A stretch of DNA of 64,000 nucleotides from Anaerocolumna jejuensis DSM 15929 (GCF_900142215.1 NZ_FRAC01000006.1:1-64000), one strand, 5' to 3'. Counted from the stretch's first letter, positions 1 through 8,954 are shown. The notes: generated from the sequence alone by a model not told the origin. Numbers and translations: made by a program.

Positions 1-1
1 T

Positions 2-277
2 CATAAATCAAATGAGACAAAAAACTTTCTTGCAACCATGCCAGAAGGAAGGTTTGAATTTGTATTTACCCCAACACATGGTTCATGGCTTAACATGATA
101 GAAAGCTTTTTTGGAAAAATGACAAAACAAATGTTACGTGGAATTCGAGTTCAATCGAAACAGGAATTGGTTAATCGTATCTATCAGTATTTTAAGGAGG
201 TCAATCAGGATCCAATCATATATCATTGGAAATACAAAATGGATGAGATTGATATCTGCAACACAAATGAAACTTAA
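2..277 (+). CDS. IS630-family transposase, C-terminal fragment (cut by window start)
   Basis: The reading frame is already open at the first base, so the gene starts outside the window and only its last 91 codons are visible. The sequence carries the IS630/Tc1-mariner DDE signature: a P-T-H-G-S-W-L-N stretch followed by a conserved Glu in M-I-E-S-F-F, which is the third acidic residue of the catalytic triad. The family catalyses cut-and-paste transposition into TA dinucleotides. The stop codon lies only 15 bases before the start of a MATE transporter remnant, which suggests that the element inserted into that transporter gene. The left end and the inverted repeats are not in the window, so the boundaries of the element cannot be defined. 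Confidence 0.85.
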   Translation, partial: HKSNETKNFLATMPEGRFEFVFTPTHGSWLNMIESFFGKMTKQMLRGIRVQSKQELVNRIYQYFKEVNQDPIIYHWKYKMDEIDICNTNET

Positions 278-292
278 TAGGGTACTTATTAA

Positions 293-1168
293 ATGGTCGC
301 TGTACTAGGGCCTGGTCCAATACCGGCACTGTCTTTAAATGGCGCGGCCATTGCTTCATTTATTGCAACCGGCACTGCCGTAATACCCGGTTTTATATAC
401 ACGAAGCATAAGTATAAAAAGGAACCCTTGAATCCCACTGCTTGGGAATTTGATGGGCATACTGTACTGGAAATCCTTAAAATCGGTCTGCCTTCCTTCA
501 TCCAGCAGATGCTGGTTTCCATGGGGTATGCATTCATTATAGTCTTTGTTAACCGTTATGGTGCCGCCGCCACAGCTGCCTTTGGAATAGCAAGCAGGAT
601 TGATTCCTTAGTTGCCATGCCTGCTATGGCTGTTATGATGGCAGTCTCTGCAATGACGGCCCAAAACATAGGTGCAGGAAAGCTTCAGCGTATTAAGGAG
701 ATTATGAAATACGGCATTATCATTAACATTCCTGTTATTTTGATTATCTCTGTTCTCTGCATTCTTATACCACAGGACATAATGCGTATTTTTGTCGGAG
801 AAGGTGATGTCATTCAAACAGGAGCCGCTTACCTCAAAATAGTAGGACCCGGCTATCTCTTCTTTACGGTGTTTTATGTATCAAACGGTATTATTAACGG
901 CGCAGGAAAAACAATAACTACTATGGTAATATCCTTTATTTCACTTTGCCTGATTCGTATTCCACTGGCAGGTTATTTATCCCAGCATTCTGCACTGGGA
1001 TTAAATGGTATATGGCTTGCTATTGTTATAAGCTTTGCAGCCACTACGCTTAACAGCCTGCTGTATAACTTCTTTGGGAATTGGAAAAAGGACATGCATT
1101 TAAGCAGTACTGATGTGTATCCATGCAGACAGGAAGATACGGTTCCATCTCTAAAAAATCAGGACTAA
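293..1168 (+). pseudogene. MATE family efflux transporter, C-terminal part only (5' half lost)
   Basis: The 291 codons match the second half of a MATE (multidrug and toxic compound extrusion) transporter, normally about 440-460 residues. Seen in order are a helix with P-A-L-S-L-N-G-A-A-I-A near residue 10, the cytoplasmic loop, the start of the second six-helix bundle (G-L-P-S-F-I-Q-Q near residue 63), and further hydrophobic helices to a polar tail. The frame is closed by TAA immediately upstream of the ATG and no Shine-Dalgarno sequence precedes it. Homology begins abruptly at the edge of the IS630 transposase fragment. The simplest reading is that the insertion element split the gene and left this non-functional 3' piece. 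An internal re-start making a half transporter is possible but unlikely. Confidence 0.8.
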
Positions 1169-1246
1169 ATCAGTTAGAGCAATTTTGTACATTTGTTTCA
1201 AAATATACTGAACGCATAATCAGGCAGCCTTTACCGTACTTAAATT

Positions 1247-1289
1247 GAGAACCGGAATGTACAGGCATAACCTTAACTTTCCGGTTCTT
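1247..1289 (+). terminator. possible weak terminator hairpin
   Basis: GAGAACCGGA (1247-1256) pairs with TCCGGTTCTT (1280-1289) with one G-U pair across a 23-base loop. Only a poor T-tract follows. The rest of the 1169-1530 gap shows no gene that I recognise; the GGAGG at 1517-1522 belongs to the next gene. Confidence 0.4.
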
Positions 1290-1530
1290 ACTTCTTAATA
1301 ATTAATTTTGCTGCGTTTTTTCAAATTTATGAGAACCAAGAATTGCATGTTATATTTAGTTTCTGTTGAAGTTTACATAAATACTTAAACTTGAGGATAA
1401 CTGATTTTATGCAGTAAAAAGTCGAATTTTATGCTTGCTAATCATTGTTTCTGGTGATATCATTTGAGATATTAAGGATAAATATGGTAAGACGGAAATA
1501 AATATAATTCAACTATGGAGGAGATAAGCG

Positions 1531-2760
1531 GTGGGGTTATTTCGCAGGAAAAAAGATGCAACAGTGAAAAAGGAAGAAGCACAAGGAGTTTTAACGTTAT
1601 ATTCAGTAACATTAAATAGCAGTAGTTTCTATGAAATTGCCAAAGATGAGTTTGCAGAGGAAATAAAACAATCGAGCCAAACAGGTGATGACTTTATCAT
1701 TGTACTGAAAGATGATACAAAGATAAAGATGAATCTGAAAGATGATATGAACTTTGTAAGACAGCAAGCCAATGGCATGGCTAATTTCTTTTCTCAGGCA
1801 CCCTTGGAAAATACACAGGTTTTGGAACAAGCGATAAACCAGATTCAAATGTTTACATGCATTGTAGGAATTACATATGGATTAAGCCCTGATGAAAAAA
1901 GAAACGAATTTATTGTAAATACTATTTTTAAAACAGCCCAAAGAACGAAAAGCTTTATTCTTTATCCCAGTATGGAGTTATATACGGCAAAGGGTGAATT
2001 GCTAATATCGATAACAGGTGAGACAGATTTGGATAAGTATTATCCAATTGCAAGTTCTGAATTATTAAAGAGAGATGCCAAAGCGACCCTTCAGGATGAA
2101 GAACGATATAAAAAGATTATGAAAGAGTGCGATAATTCAGGAATACCACACACCGATTACAGGTTAGGTACACAAATCATGGAACAGGAAGTTGTGGTCC
2201 CAGGTGTAGAAGAGATTGCTAAGAGAGCGGCTGCCATATTTTCCTGTGCTCTATTTGCAGAATGTTTGTTAATGGAAGATGGTTCTTTAAAATTAGCAAA
2301 GAGTAATTTTGAAGAAGTGAATAAAAGGTATGGCGTTATGGACTACCTAAGTAATAAAGAAAAAGAATATATTGAAACGGAGGCTCCTGAGAAATCCGCA
2401 TTGATACAATTTTCCTGGCAATATGAAAGATGTGCGGTATTACTATGGGCTCTTGGGCTAATGGAATTAAACGCTCCAACGGATATTTGTGATGTTGGCA
2501 AGGCTGCAAAAGTGATTCGCTCCTGTGGCTCTTTAGATAAACTAATACAAAATGCGAATGTTAAATCAAATAAAGAATTGCTGGATATGCAAACGAAAAT
2601 TCTATATTATGACTGGGCCTGTGTGGAAGCAAGAATAAAAAATCTGGAGCCGCCGGCAGGACTTGAGGCGGGAGTAGTACAGGAACAGCATTATGCTCTG
2701 AACTGGTTAATCGGGGCTAATGGAGCCTGTGACTGGGATGATATCCGCATTGATACTTAA
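1531..2760 (+). CDS. DUF4272 domain-containing protein
   Basis: This is a 409-residue soluble protein with no signal peptide. The start is a GTG preceded by GGAGG at 1517-1522 with good spacing. The C-terminal half (about residues 230-409) has the DUF4272 pattern: a conserved R-A-A region, then Q-F-S-W-Q-Y-E-R-C-A-V-L-L-W-A-L-G near residue 300, and the closing motif A-L-N-W-L-I-G followed by D-W-D-D-I-R-I-D-T at the end. The N-terminal 200 residues look like the domain that often accompanies DUF4272 in Firmicutes. No biochemical function is established for the family. It stands alone between a terminator-like hairpin and the hscC operon. Confidence 0.8.
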   Translation: MGLFRRKKDATVKKEEAQGVLTLYSVTLNSSSFYEIAKDEFAEEIKQSSQTGDDFIIVLKDDTKIKMNLKDDMNFVRQQANGMANFFSQAPLENTQVLEQAINQIQMFTCIVGITYGLSPDEKRNEFIVNTIFKTAQRTKSFILYPSMELYTAKGELLISITGETDLDKYYPIASSELLKRDAKATLQDEERYKKIMKECDNSGIPHTDYRLGTQIMEQEVVVPGVEEIAKRAAAIFSCALFAECLLMEDGSLKLAKSNFEEVNKRYGVMDYLSNKEKEYIETEAPEKSALIQFSWQYERCAVLLWALGLMELNAPTDICDVGKAAKVIRSCGSLDKLIQNANVKSNKELLDMQTKILYYDWACVEARIKNLEPPAGLEAGVVQEQHYALNWLIGANGACDWDDIRIDT

Positions 2761-2851
2761 GATTGTATCATATTAAATATAAGTTTGTATTTAATCCGGT
2801 TACGTTCAGGTACTATACGGTTTAAGTAACCTTCTTGAATACTGTAAAATT

Positions 2852-2882
2852 AAGGACACATCAAAATGGTGTGCCTTTTTAC
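2852..2882 (+). terminator. rho-independent terminator after DUF4272 gene
   Basis: AAGGACAC (2852-2859) pairs with GTGTGCCTT (2869-2877) with one bulged C and is followed by a T run. It lies 90 bases past the DUF4272 stop and upstream of the hscC start. Confidence 0.65.
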
Positions 2883-2958
2883 ATACCCGTGTATTCTTAA
2901 GTGATGCAGAGATATATAAATGATAAAATATCGACAAATTACAGCAGCGGAGGTATAA

Positions 2959-4659
2959 ATGACAACAATAGGAATTGATTTAGGGACAACAAACAGCCTT
3001 GTGGCTTACTGGACTGACAATGGGCCGGAAATCATCCCAAATGTAATTGGAGCAAGGCTTACCCCATCTGTGGTCAGTATTGACGAGACCGGGGAAATCC
3101 TTGTAGGGCAGATAGCCAGGGAAAGGCTTATCACGCATCCCCACCTTACAGCAGCTTCCTTCAAGCGTTTTATGGGGACTGAAAAACGCTTTTCAATGGG
3201 CAATTACAATTTTACACCGGAAGAACTCTCTTCCTTTGTATTGCAATCATTAAAAGCAGATGCGGAAGCCTTTTTGGGAACTCCTGTTGAGGAAGCAATT
3301 ATCAGTGTCCCTGCTTATTTTAATGATGCTCAGCGCAAAGCTACCAAGTATGCAGCGGAACTGGCAGGACTAAAGGTGGAAAGACTCATCAACGAACCGA
3401 CAGCTGCGGCTCTTTCTTATGGTATCCACCGGCAGGAGGAGAGCACCTTTCTGGTTTTTGACCTGGGAGGAGGCACCTTTGATATTTCCATACTTGAGAT
3501 ATTTGAAGGAGTAATTGAGGTCAAATCAGTAGCAGGAGATAATTTCCTGGGAGGTGAGGATTTTACCAATGCACTGGTTTCTTATTTTATAGAATCACAG
3601 GAACTGGATAGGGAAGCTCTGAATCTAAAAACCATGTCCGCCTTATATAAGCAGGCAGAATTCTGCAAATGTGCCCTTGGACGATCGGAGAAAGAAAAAA
3701 TGAGCATCATGATAGACAGTAAAAGCTATGAAATGACAGTGGATAATGATAGCTTTGAATCTATTGTAAGTCAATTGTTATTCCGTTTGCGTCATCCGAT
3801 TGAGCGCGCTTTAAGGGATGCCTCTCTTAATCCAAGAGATCTGAATGCCGTTATTCTGGTAGGAGGAGCAACCAGGATGCCGGTCGTCAAATCAACTGTC
3901 GGAAAAATATTGAAACAGCTTCCTTTTACCAATATAAACCCGGATGAAGCAATTGCCTTAGGAGCTGCCGTACAGGCGGCTCTGAAAGATAAAAATGAGG
4001 CATTGGATGAGATTATTATGACGGATGTATGCCCTTATTCCCTTGGAACATCCGTATCCAAATCTTTGGATGGCGGAAAATATGAATCCGGTTATTATTT
4101 GCCCATCATCGAACGGAATACGGCAATACCCATCAGCAAAGTGGAACAGCTTTGTACCATTAAGGATAACCAGACCCTCATTGTCATTGATGTATACCAG
4201 GGTGAAAGCAGGAGAGCCCAGGACAATATTAAGTTAGGAGAGCTATGGATTAAAATTCCGCCCGCTCCCGCCGGGGAAGAAACGATAGAGGTCCGTTATA
4301 CCTATGATATCAACGGAATATTGGAAGTAGAGGCGATAGTAGTAAGTACAGGTAAAAAAGGAAGATTAATTATAGAGAAAAGTCCCGGAAGTCTTTCAAG
4401 GGAAGAAATTGATGAGAGATTTAGAGTTCTGGAAAGCATAAAAATCCATCCCAGGGAACATACGGAAAACAGGCTGCTGCTTGCAAAAGGTGAGCGTCTG
4501 TATCAGGAGACCCTGGGGGAGAACCGGGAACATATTGATTATATATTGAGAAGGTTTGAGCAGGTTCTTGAAAGTCAGAATGAAAGAGCGATTAAAAAAG
4601 CAGCAAAAGAACTAAAAAGGAAGCTGGAAGAAATTGAAAGGTGGTGGGGGTACAGATGA
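2959..4659 (+). CDS. hscC: Hsp70-family chaperone HscC
   Basis: This is a 566-residue cytoplasmic Hsp70. It has the ATPase signatures G-I-D-L-G-T-T-N-S (residues 5-13), V-P-A-Y-F-N-D-A-Q-R (117-126), E-P-T-A-A-A-L-S-Y-G (146-155), V-F-D-L-G-G-G-T-F-D (166-175) and a V-G-G-A-T-R-M-P stretch near residue 310. The protein is shorter than DnaK (about 610-640) and has a reduced C-terminal lid, as is typical of the HscC branch. It is an ATP-dependent chaperone whose partners differ from those of DnaK. The start follows a GGAGG at 2950-2954. The stop overlaps the start of a J-domain/ankyrin gene as ATGA, so the two are very likely translationally coupled and the neighbour is probably its dedicated J-protein. 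General HscC-type assignment is firm; the substrate is unknown. Confidence 0.9.
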   Translation: MTTIGIDLGTTNSLVAYWTDNGPEIIPNVIGARLTPSVVSIDETGEILVGQIARERLITHPHLTAASFKRFMGTEKRFSMGNYNFTPEELSSFVLQSLKADAEAFLGTPVEEAIISVPAYFNDAQRKATKYAAELAGLKVERLINEPTAAALSYGIHRQEESTFLVFDLGGGTFDISILEIFEGVIEVKSVAGDNFLGGEDFTNALVSYFIESQELDREALNLKTMSALYKQAEFCKCALGRSEKEKMSIMIDSKSYEMTVDNDSFESIVSQLLFRLRHPIERALRDASLNPRDLNAVILVGGATRMPVVKSTVGKILKQLPFTNINPDEAIALGAAVQAALKDKNEALDEIIMTDVCPYSLGTSVSKSLDGGKYESGYYLPIIERNTAIPISKVEQLCTIKDNQTLIVIDVYQGESRRAQDNIKLGELWIKIPPAPAGEETIEVRYTYDINGILEVEAIVVSTGKKGRLIIEKSPGSLSREEIDERFRVLESIKIHPREHTENRLLLAKGERLYQETLGENREHIDYILRRFEQVLESQNERAIKKAAKELKRKLEEIERWWGYR

Positions 4660-6656
4660 ATATATGGGGTATTTTGGATATAGGCTCTGACGCAAGTATT
4701 TCAGAAGTTAAAAGGGCATATGCAAAAAAGTTGAAGCAGCATCGTCCGGAAGAAGATCCGGAGGGTTTTCAAAGACTAAAGGCTGCTTATGACATAGCTT
4801 TGGAGCAGATAAAAGAAAGGACAGAACCCAGGCAGGAAACTTTAGATTTTAAGGATTTTACTGATGATGCTTTAACAGAATATATGGATAACAATATGAC
4901 TTATTCGGAAGAAAGTCCATCAACCCTGGCAGATGATACGGACAGATTTCGGGAATTCATGGAAAAAGTGGAACACATTTATGCTGAAATTAAGTCAAGA
5001 AATGATATGAATCAGTGGAAAGTACTGTTGAATGACGAAGTACTGTTGAATGACGAAGTACTGTGGAATTTGGAGGATCGGAGCCTTTTGGGCTGCGAAA
5101 TGATGGAATTTCTAATGGAGAATTACCGGCTATCCGGTGAGGTCTTTAGCCTTCTGGACAGCTTATTTCATTGGAGCGAGCAGGACGTGGCATTTTCGGC
5201 ACTGGTCAAAAATGATTTATGTTACGCTGTAGGCTTTGGTGATGATGCTATTGTACTTCGATTGTTAGAGAATGGGGCCAGTACAAAGGTTGTGAATCGC
5301 AAGGGTATGACCCCACTGGAATCCGCAGCGGCAATGGGGTACCATAATATTGTCAAGGTGCTGCTTCAATACGGTGCCAATATAGAAGCAAATGGAAGTT
5401 TCGAAAAAACCTCCCTCATGTGGGCGGTGAGGAATAATGATATAGAACTGGTGGAATACCTGTTGGAACAAGGGGCAAATGTAGAAGCGAGAAGCAGTGA
5501 TACGAGGACTCCTCTAATGTATGCGGTAGAGCAAGGAGACCTGGAGCTGGTACAGTGCCTGCTGGAGAACGGAGCATCAGTCAGTGCAGCTTTGGATAAC
5601 GGTGAGACTGCCTTTGATATTGGGGCAGACCATGGGCACCGGGAGGTCGTTTTATGCCTGTTGGAGCACAGTGGGGATGATAGCCTGCTGAATGTGGTGC
5701 TTTCAAGCAGTATAGGGCTTTTTGAGCGCGTAAAGTACCTGCTGGAAGAAAAGGGTGCAGATATCGAAGAACGAAGGAAAGATGGCGCTACCCCACTGTT
5801 TATGGCAGTAAAACATAACCGGTTTCAGATAGCAAAATATCTTTTGGAGCGCGGAGCCTTTGTGGATACTCAAACGAATTATGGGTGGACACCATTAATA
5901 ACGGCTGCCGTAAAAGAGAATATAAAGATGATGGAGCTTTTGCTGAAAAATGGTGCTGACCTGGATTTGGGCAGCAGTATTTCAGGCTCAACTCCACTGA
6001 TGTTTTGTGCAGATGATGAGGTCTATAAATCCATGGATTATCTCTTAAAAAATGGTGCGGATATTAATGCCATTGACCTGTTTGGCAGTAGTGCACTCAT
6101 GGAGGCTGCAAATATGGGCGAAATGGACCTTATGAAATACTTAATCGAGCACGGTGCCGATATCAACCTTAAGAGCGAAGAAGGAAGGGATGCGCTGTCA
6201 AAAGCTGTTTCCGGTAACCGGCCGGAGATTTTTCAATTCTTATTAAAAGAAGGTGCGAATATTCAGACAAAAGACAACGCAGGGAGAAACCTGCTTCTGA
6301 TTGCTGCGGCGTATGATCAGCTTGATATGATAGAATTTCTTTTGAAAGAAGGATTTCGTCTGGAAGACACAGATAATGAGGGCAATACAGCCTTTATGCT
6401 TGGCGCAGGGAAAGGAAAATTTGAACTTCTGAGATATTTGATGAAAAAGCCTTATAACATCGACCAGAAAAATAAGAACGGTAAAACAGCTTTGATGCTT
6501 GCCGTAGAAGCTGCTTTGCCTGATATGGTAAAGCTGCTGATATCAAAGGGCGCAGTAGTGAATGAGCCGGACAACCAGGGCAAAACCGCCTTGGATTATG
6601 CGAAAGAACTCCAGCAAAAGGACATTGTAAATTACTTGACTCAGCAATTACGTTAG
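4656..6656 (+). CDS. J-domain-like protein with long ankyrin-repeat array, partner of HscC
   Basis: I place the start at ATG 4656, which overlaps the hscC stop (ATGA), rather than the in-frame GTG 15 bases upstream; GGTGGTGGGG serves as ribosome-binding site. This gives 666 residues. Residues 1-60 resemble a J domain (W-G-I-L-D-I-G, K-R-A-Y-A-K-K-L-K, then D-P-E-G-F-Q-R-L), but the usual HPD tripeptide is replaced by H-R-P-E-E-D. A linker follows, then from about residue 190 to the end roughly 14 ankyrin repeats (recurring G-x-T-P-L, L-L-E-x-G-A and similar). J domains stimulate Hsp70 ATPase, and ankyrin arrays bind proteins, so this is probably a client-recruiting co-chaperone for the overlapping HscC. 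No signal peptide or membrane segment is seen. The partnership is inferred from the overlap. Confidence 0.85.
   Translation: MNIWGILDIGSDASISEVKRAYAKKLKQHRPEEDPEGFQRLKAAYDIALEQIKERTEPRQETLDFKDFTDDALTEYMDNNMTYSEESPSTLADDTDRFREFMEKVEHIYAEIKSRNDMNQWKVLLNDEVLLNDEVLWNLEDRSLLGCEMMEFLMENYRLSGEVFSLLDSLFHWSEQDVAFSALVKNDLCYAVGFGDDAIVLRLLENGASTKVVNRKGMTPLESAAAMGYHNIVKVLLQYGANIEANGSFEKTSLMWAVRNNDIELVEYLLEQGANVEARSSDTRTPLMYAVEQGDLELVQCLLENGASVSAALDNGETAFDIGADHGHREVVLCLLEHSGDDSLLNVVLSSSIGLFERVKYLLEEKGADIEERRKDGATPLFMAVKHNRFQIAKYLLERGAFVDTQTNYGWTPLITAAVKENIKMMELLLKNGADLDLGSSISGSTPLMFCADDEVYKSMDYLLKNGADINAIDLFGSSALMEAANMGEMDLMKYLIEHGADINLKSEEGRDALSKAVSGNRPEIFQFLLKEGANIQTKDNAGRNLLLIAAAYDQLDMIEFLLKEGFRLEDTDNEGNTAFMLGAGKGKFELLRYLMKKPYNIDQKNKNGKTALMLAVEAALPDMVKLLISKGAVVNEPDNQGKTALDYAKELQQKDIVNYLTQQLR
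5023..5069 (+). repeat. 18-bp in-frame tandem duplication in the J/ankyrin gene
   Basis: The unit TACTGTTGAATGACGAAG occurs at 5023-5040 and 5041-5058, with a third partial, diverged copy (TACTGTGGAAT) at 5059. It encodes V-L-L-N-D-E twice and then V-L-W-N in the linker before the ankyrin repeats. The copies are base-identical, which points to recent slippage. Confidence 0.9.
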
Positions 6657-6721
6657 GGATTATTCCGGAATAAAATAGGATATGTAATAAGCTAATCAAT
6701 ATAATATCTTGGGAGAGCATT

Positions 6722-6871
6722 ATGAAAAAGCAAAATGTAGGTTTCGCTTTAATCTTATTGGGGATTATCTTTGCTGTTACAGTAGAACCCTTATTCTGGT
6801 GGATTGGAGTAATATTAGGGGTTATTGGATTTATTATAGTTGCCGCAAATGCATCAGGCAATGAGCAATAA
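6722..6871 (+). CDS. small hydrophobic membrane protein (49 aa)
   Basis: An ATG at 6722, preceded by GGGAGAG at 6711-6716, opens a 49-codon frame ending at TAA 6869-6871. The product starts M-K-K-Q-N and contains two hydrophobic stretches (about residues 7-20 and 26-42) around an acidic/aromatic turn (V-E-P-L-F-W-W). It would insert in the membrane as a hairpin. It is followed by a strong terminator. I do not recognise a family; the ribosome-binding site, composition and terminator support a real gene. Confidence 0.6.
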   Translation: MKKQNVGFALILLGIIFAVTVEPLFWWIGVILGVIGFIIVAANASGNEQ

Positions 6872-6902
6872 AGAAATTTATCAGTTTATAACTATTATGT
6901 GG

Positions 6903-6934
6903 CTACCAACTATTAAAATCAGTTGGTAGTTTTT
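6903..6934 (+). terminator. rho-independent terminator after small membrane protein gene
   Basis: The perfect 9-bp stem CTACCAACT (6903-6911) / AGTTGGTAG (6921-6929) has a 9-base loop and is followed by TTTTT. Confidence 0.85.
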
Positions 6935-6940
6935 AGTACG

Positions 6941-7000
6941 ATATAAGTGTAAATGTTAAAGCACACTATTAGTGCTTAAACATTTACACTTATATTTTTT
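6941..7000 (+). terminator. second, very long hairpin (24-bp stem) with T-run
   Basis: Arms 6941-6964 and 6972-6995 are complementary over 24 bp with one mismatch, closing on a 7-base loop, and TTTTT follows at 6996-7000. It lies directly after the first terminator and between convergent genes. It may be a back-up terminator or the trace of a mobile palindromic element. Confidence 0.7.
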
Positions 7001-7092
7001 ATGCCTATTGTTCCAGGCCTGTAATTATACTTCACCAGAAGCAGTCCCGAATCCGTTTTAATACAGCCTCAGCCATCAGAAAAACTACTGAT

Positions 7093-8787
7093 TCATTCCC
7101 CTCGTAAGCTTTCAAAAGTACCATAAATATCAACTGTGCCATACCCCCATTCACGATTGGGGTAGGTCAGGGCAGGGTTGCGTTTAACACCCCGTATTAA
7201 ATATTTTTTAATCTGATAAGTATCCATGGAGCGGTCATTGCCTCTTACAATTCCCCATTCAAGCAGCAAAGCAGAAATACCTGTCATAAGTGCGGCTGCA
7301 AGACTGGTACCGGAAGCCAATCCATGCTGGCCGCCAGGCAGAGGCGTATAGATATTTACACCAGGTGCCGCTAAATCAGGATTAACTTGTTCATATCGCG
7401 TATAGCCCCGGCTGGCTTCCAAAAACAGGGATTGATTGATTGGGTTATATGCTGTGGCTGTAATAGCGGACAGGTTATTTCCGGGGTCCGTTATTGTTGT
7501 AAATTGATTGGGTGACACAAAAACTGTTTTATCTGAGATAAACCCCCGAACGGGAAGCCATAAATGAAAGCCGGAGGTTATTTTTGAACCATAGACTCTG
7601 AATTTCCATATACCCGGAGCAGGGTTTCGGAAACGGATCAGAATTAATTCATCACCTGTCTGGGCTTCCACAATGACATAATCTACATAGATAGTAGTAT
7701 CATCAAAAATAAATCTTATATTTCTGAATTCACCGATTCGCGCAGGAATGCGGGGGATATATTCTCCGGAAGGAGAAATAATATCAATGGAATAGGTGCC
7801 TGGGGTATTCCCCCATAATTCAATTGAAAAGTTATTTTCGTTTTCACCCACCGCCAATTCTACTAAAGTGTTAGCAGCAGCTCCATTAATTTGTCCAAAA
7901 AAATGGTGCCTGGCATTGCCTTCATTACCGACTGCAATAATGATAGCTGCACCAACCTGAGTTGAATAATTAGAAATAAGGTCATTCAAAGGCCCCAATC
8001 CTTCGTGACTCCCCTGATTCGTGCCTAGTCCGATGCAGATAGCAATAGGGCGGTTTAATTTCTTTGCCATATTCACCAAATAGGCAATTCCAAACATGAT
8101 GTCATTTTCAGAGTAACATGGTACGTCATCAGGGACACCAAAATATGTTCTGACATTTGTTTTTGAAGGTTTTAATTTAACAATTAGATATTCTGATAAC
8201 TGTGCTGCTCCGTAAAAGTCCGCTGTTACATCTGTAAAGCCTCCTGCAAGTCCGGCCAGGGTAGTTCCATGTCCGATTTCATCTATACTTGGAACGATAC
8301 TAAGAGGTGTTTCGCTTTGAATAGCGGCATTAATTTGGTCTTTTGTATATTCCGTACCATAATAAAAAATATCAGGGGAAGCCTGCATATTTACAATTGT
8401 TTGATCCCATATGGAAACAATTCTGGTAGTCTTATCAGCATTCTGAAACATTGGGTTGAGGTAATCAATTCCAGTATCAACAAAACCTAAGAGAACGCCA
8501 CTCCCCTTGAGAGATAAGGGACTGCTTTGAAGTCTTATTACCCCCATTTCTTCAAGACTTACAAGATCCAGCAGAGCAAAAAGCTTTGGTATTACGGAAT
8601 AAGCAATGGAGCCGATTAGTTTTTCCGGTATTCTAGAAAGCGGAACATATACAGCTGCGTACTTATCATTAATGAAATTAGTGGTCGTGCCCGCATACCT
8701 GGCATATTCTTCGGAACTAATGGCATATTCAACTATACCATCCACATAATCCTCACTGATTATTCTCATTCTTTCTTCTTCATTCAT
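7093..8787 (-). CDS. S8 family (subtilisin-like) serine peptidase, cytoplasmic Clostridia type
   Basis: This is a 564-residue subtilase without signal peptide or membrane segment. The catalytic triad is complete: Asp104 in G-F-V-D-T-G-I-D, His173 in G-H-G-T-T-L-A-G, and Ser495 in S-G-T-S-L-A-A-A. The architecture is an N-terminal 90-residue prodomain-like segment, the S8 domain split by a long beta-rich insertion (about residues 300-420), and the C-terminal part of S8. This matches the Clostridia S8 group that includes the germination proteases CspB and CspC. Unlike the pseudoprotease CspC, this one should be active. It is transcribed convergently with the small membrane gene and divergently from msrB. 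A role in spore germination or intracellular protein processing is an inference. No clear Shine-Dalgarno precedes the ATG. Confidence 0.85.
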   Translation of the reverse strand: MNEEERMRIISEDYVDGIVEYAISSEEYARYAGTTTNFINDKYAAVYVPLSRIPEKLIGSIAYSVIPKLFALLDLVSLEEMGVIRLQSSPLSLKGSGVLLGFVDTGIDYLNPMFQNADKTTRIVSIWDQTIVNMQASPDIFYYGTEYTKDQINAAIQSETPLSIVPSIDEIGHGTTLAGLAGGFTDVTADFYGAAQLSEYLIVKLKPSKTNVRTYFGVPDDVPCYSENDIMFGIAYLVNMAKKLNRPIAICIGLGTNQGSHEGLGPLNDLISNYSTQVGAAIIIAVGNEGNARHHFFGQINGAAANTLVELAVGENENNFSIELWGNTPGTYSIDIISPSGEYIPRIPARIGEFRNIRFIFDDTTIYVDYVIVEAQTGDELILIRFRNPAPGIWKFRVYGSKITSGFHLWLPVRGFISDKTVFVSPNQFTTITDPGNNLSAITATAYNPINQSLFLEASRGYTRYEQVNPDLAAPGVNIYTPLPGGQHGLASGTSLAAALMTGISALLLEWGIVRGNDRSMDTYQIKKYLIRGVKRNPALTYPNREWGYGTVDIYGTFESLRGE

Positions 8788-8823
8788 TCTTAAACAACTT
8801 TCAGATCAATCAGGTTACTCTAG

Positions 8824-8857
8824 CATATGAAAATATATGGGGATTTATTTTCATATG
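8824..8857. repeat. 12-bp perfect inverted repeat between divergent genes
   Basis: CATATGAAAATA (8824-8835) and TATTTTCATATG (8846-8857) are perfectly complementary across a 10-base spacer. The element lies in the short divergent region between the S8 peptidase and msrB, so it may be an operator or a transcript hairpin. Confidence 0.6.
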
Positions 8858-8954
8858 ATGTTAATTTTTATTGCAAATTGTTATAATTGTTCTTGACTAT
8901 TCAAATACTATCTTACCCACAAGACAGGAAGACAAAGAAGGAAGTGTGCAATAT

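Noticed and set aside
6394..6861. 155-codon minus-strand frame
   Set aside because: It overlaps the ankyrin array and the small plus-strand membrane gene, has no ribosome-binding site and shows no family resemblance.
6941..6995. Possible CRISPR or small repeat array
   Set aside because: Only one palindrome is present, with no spaced direct repeats; it is explained as a terminator-like hairpin.
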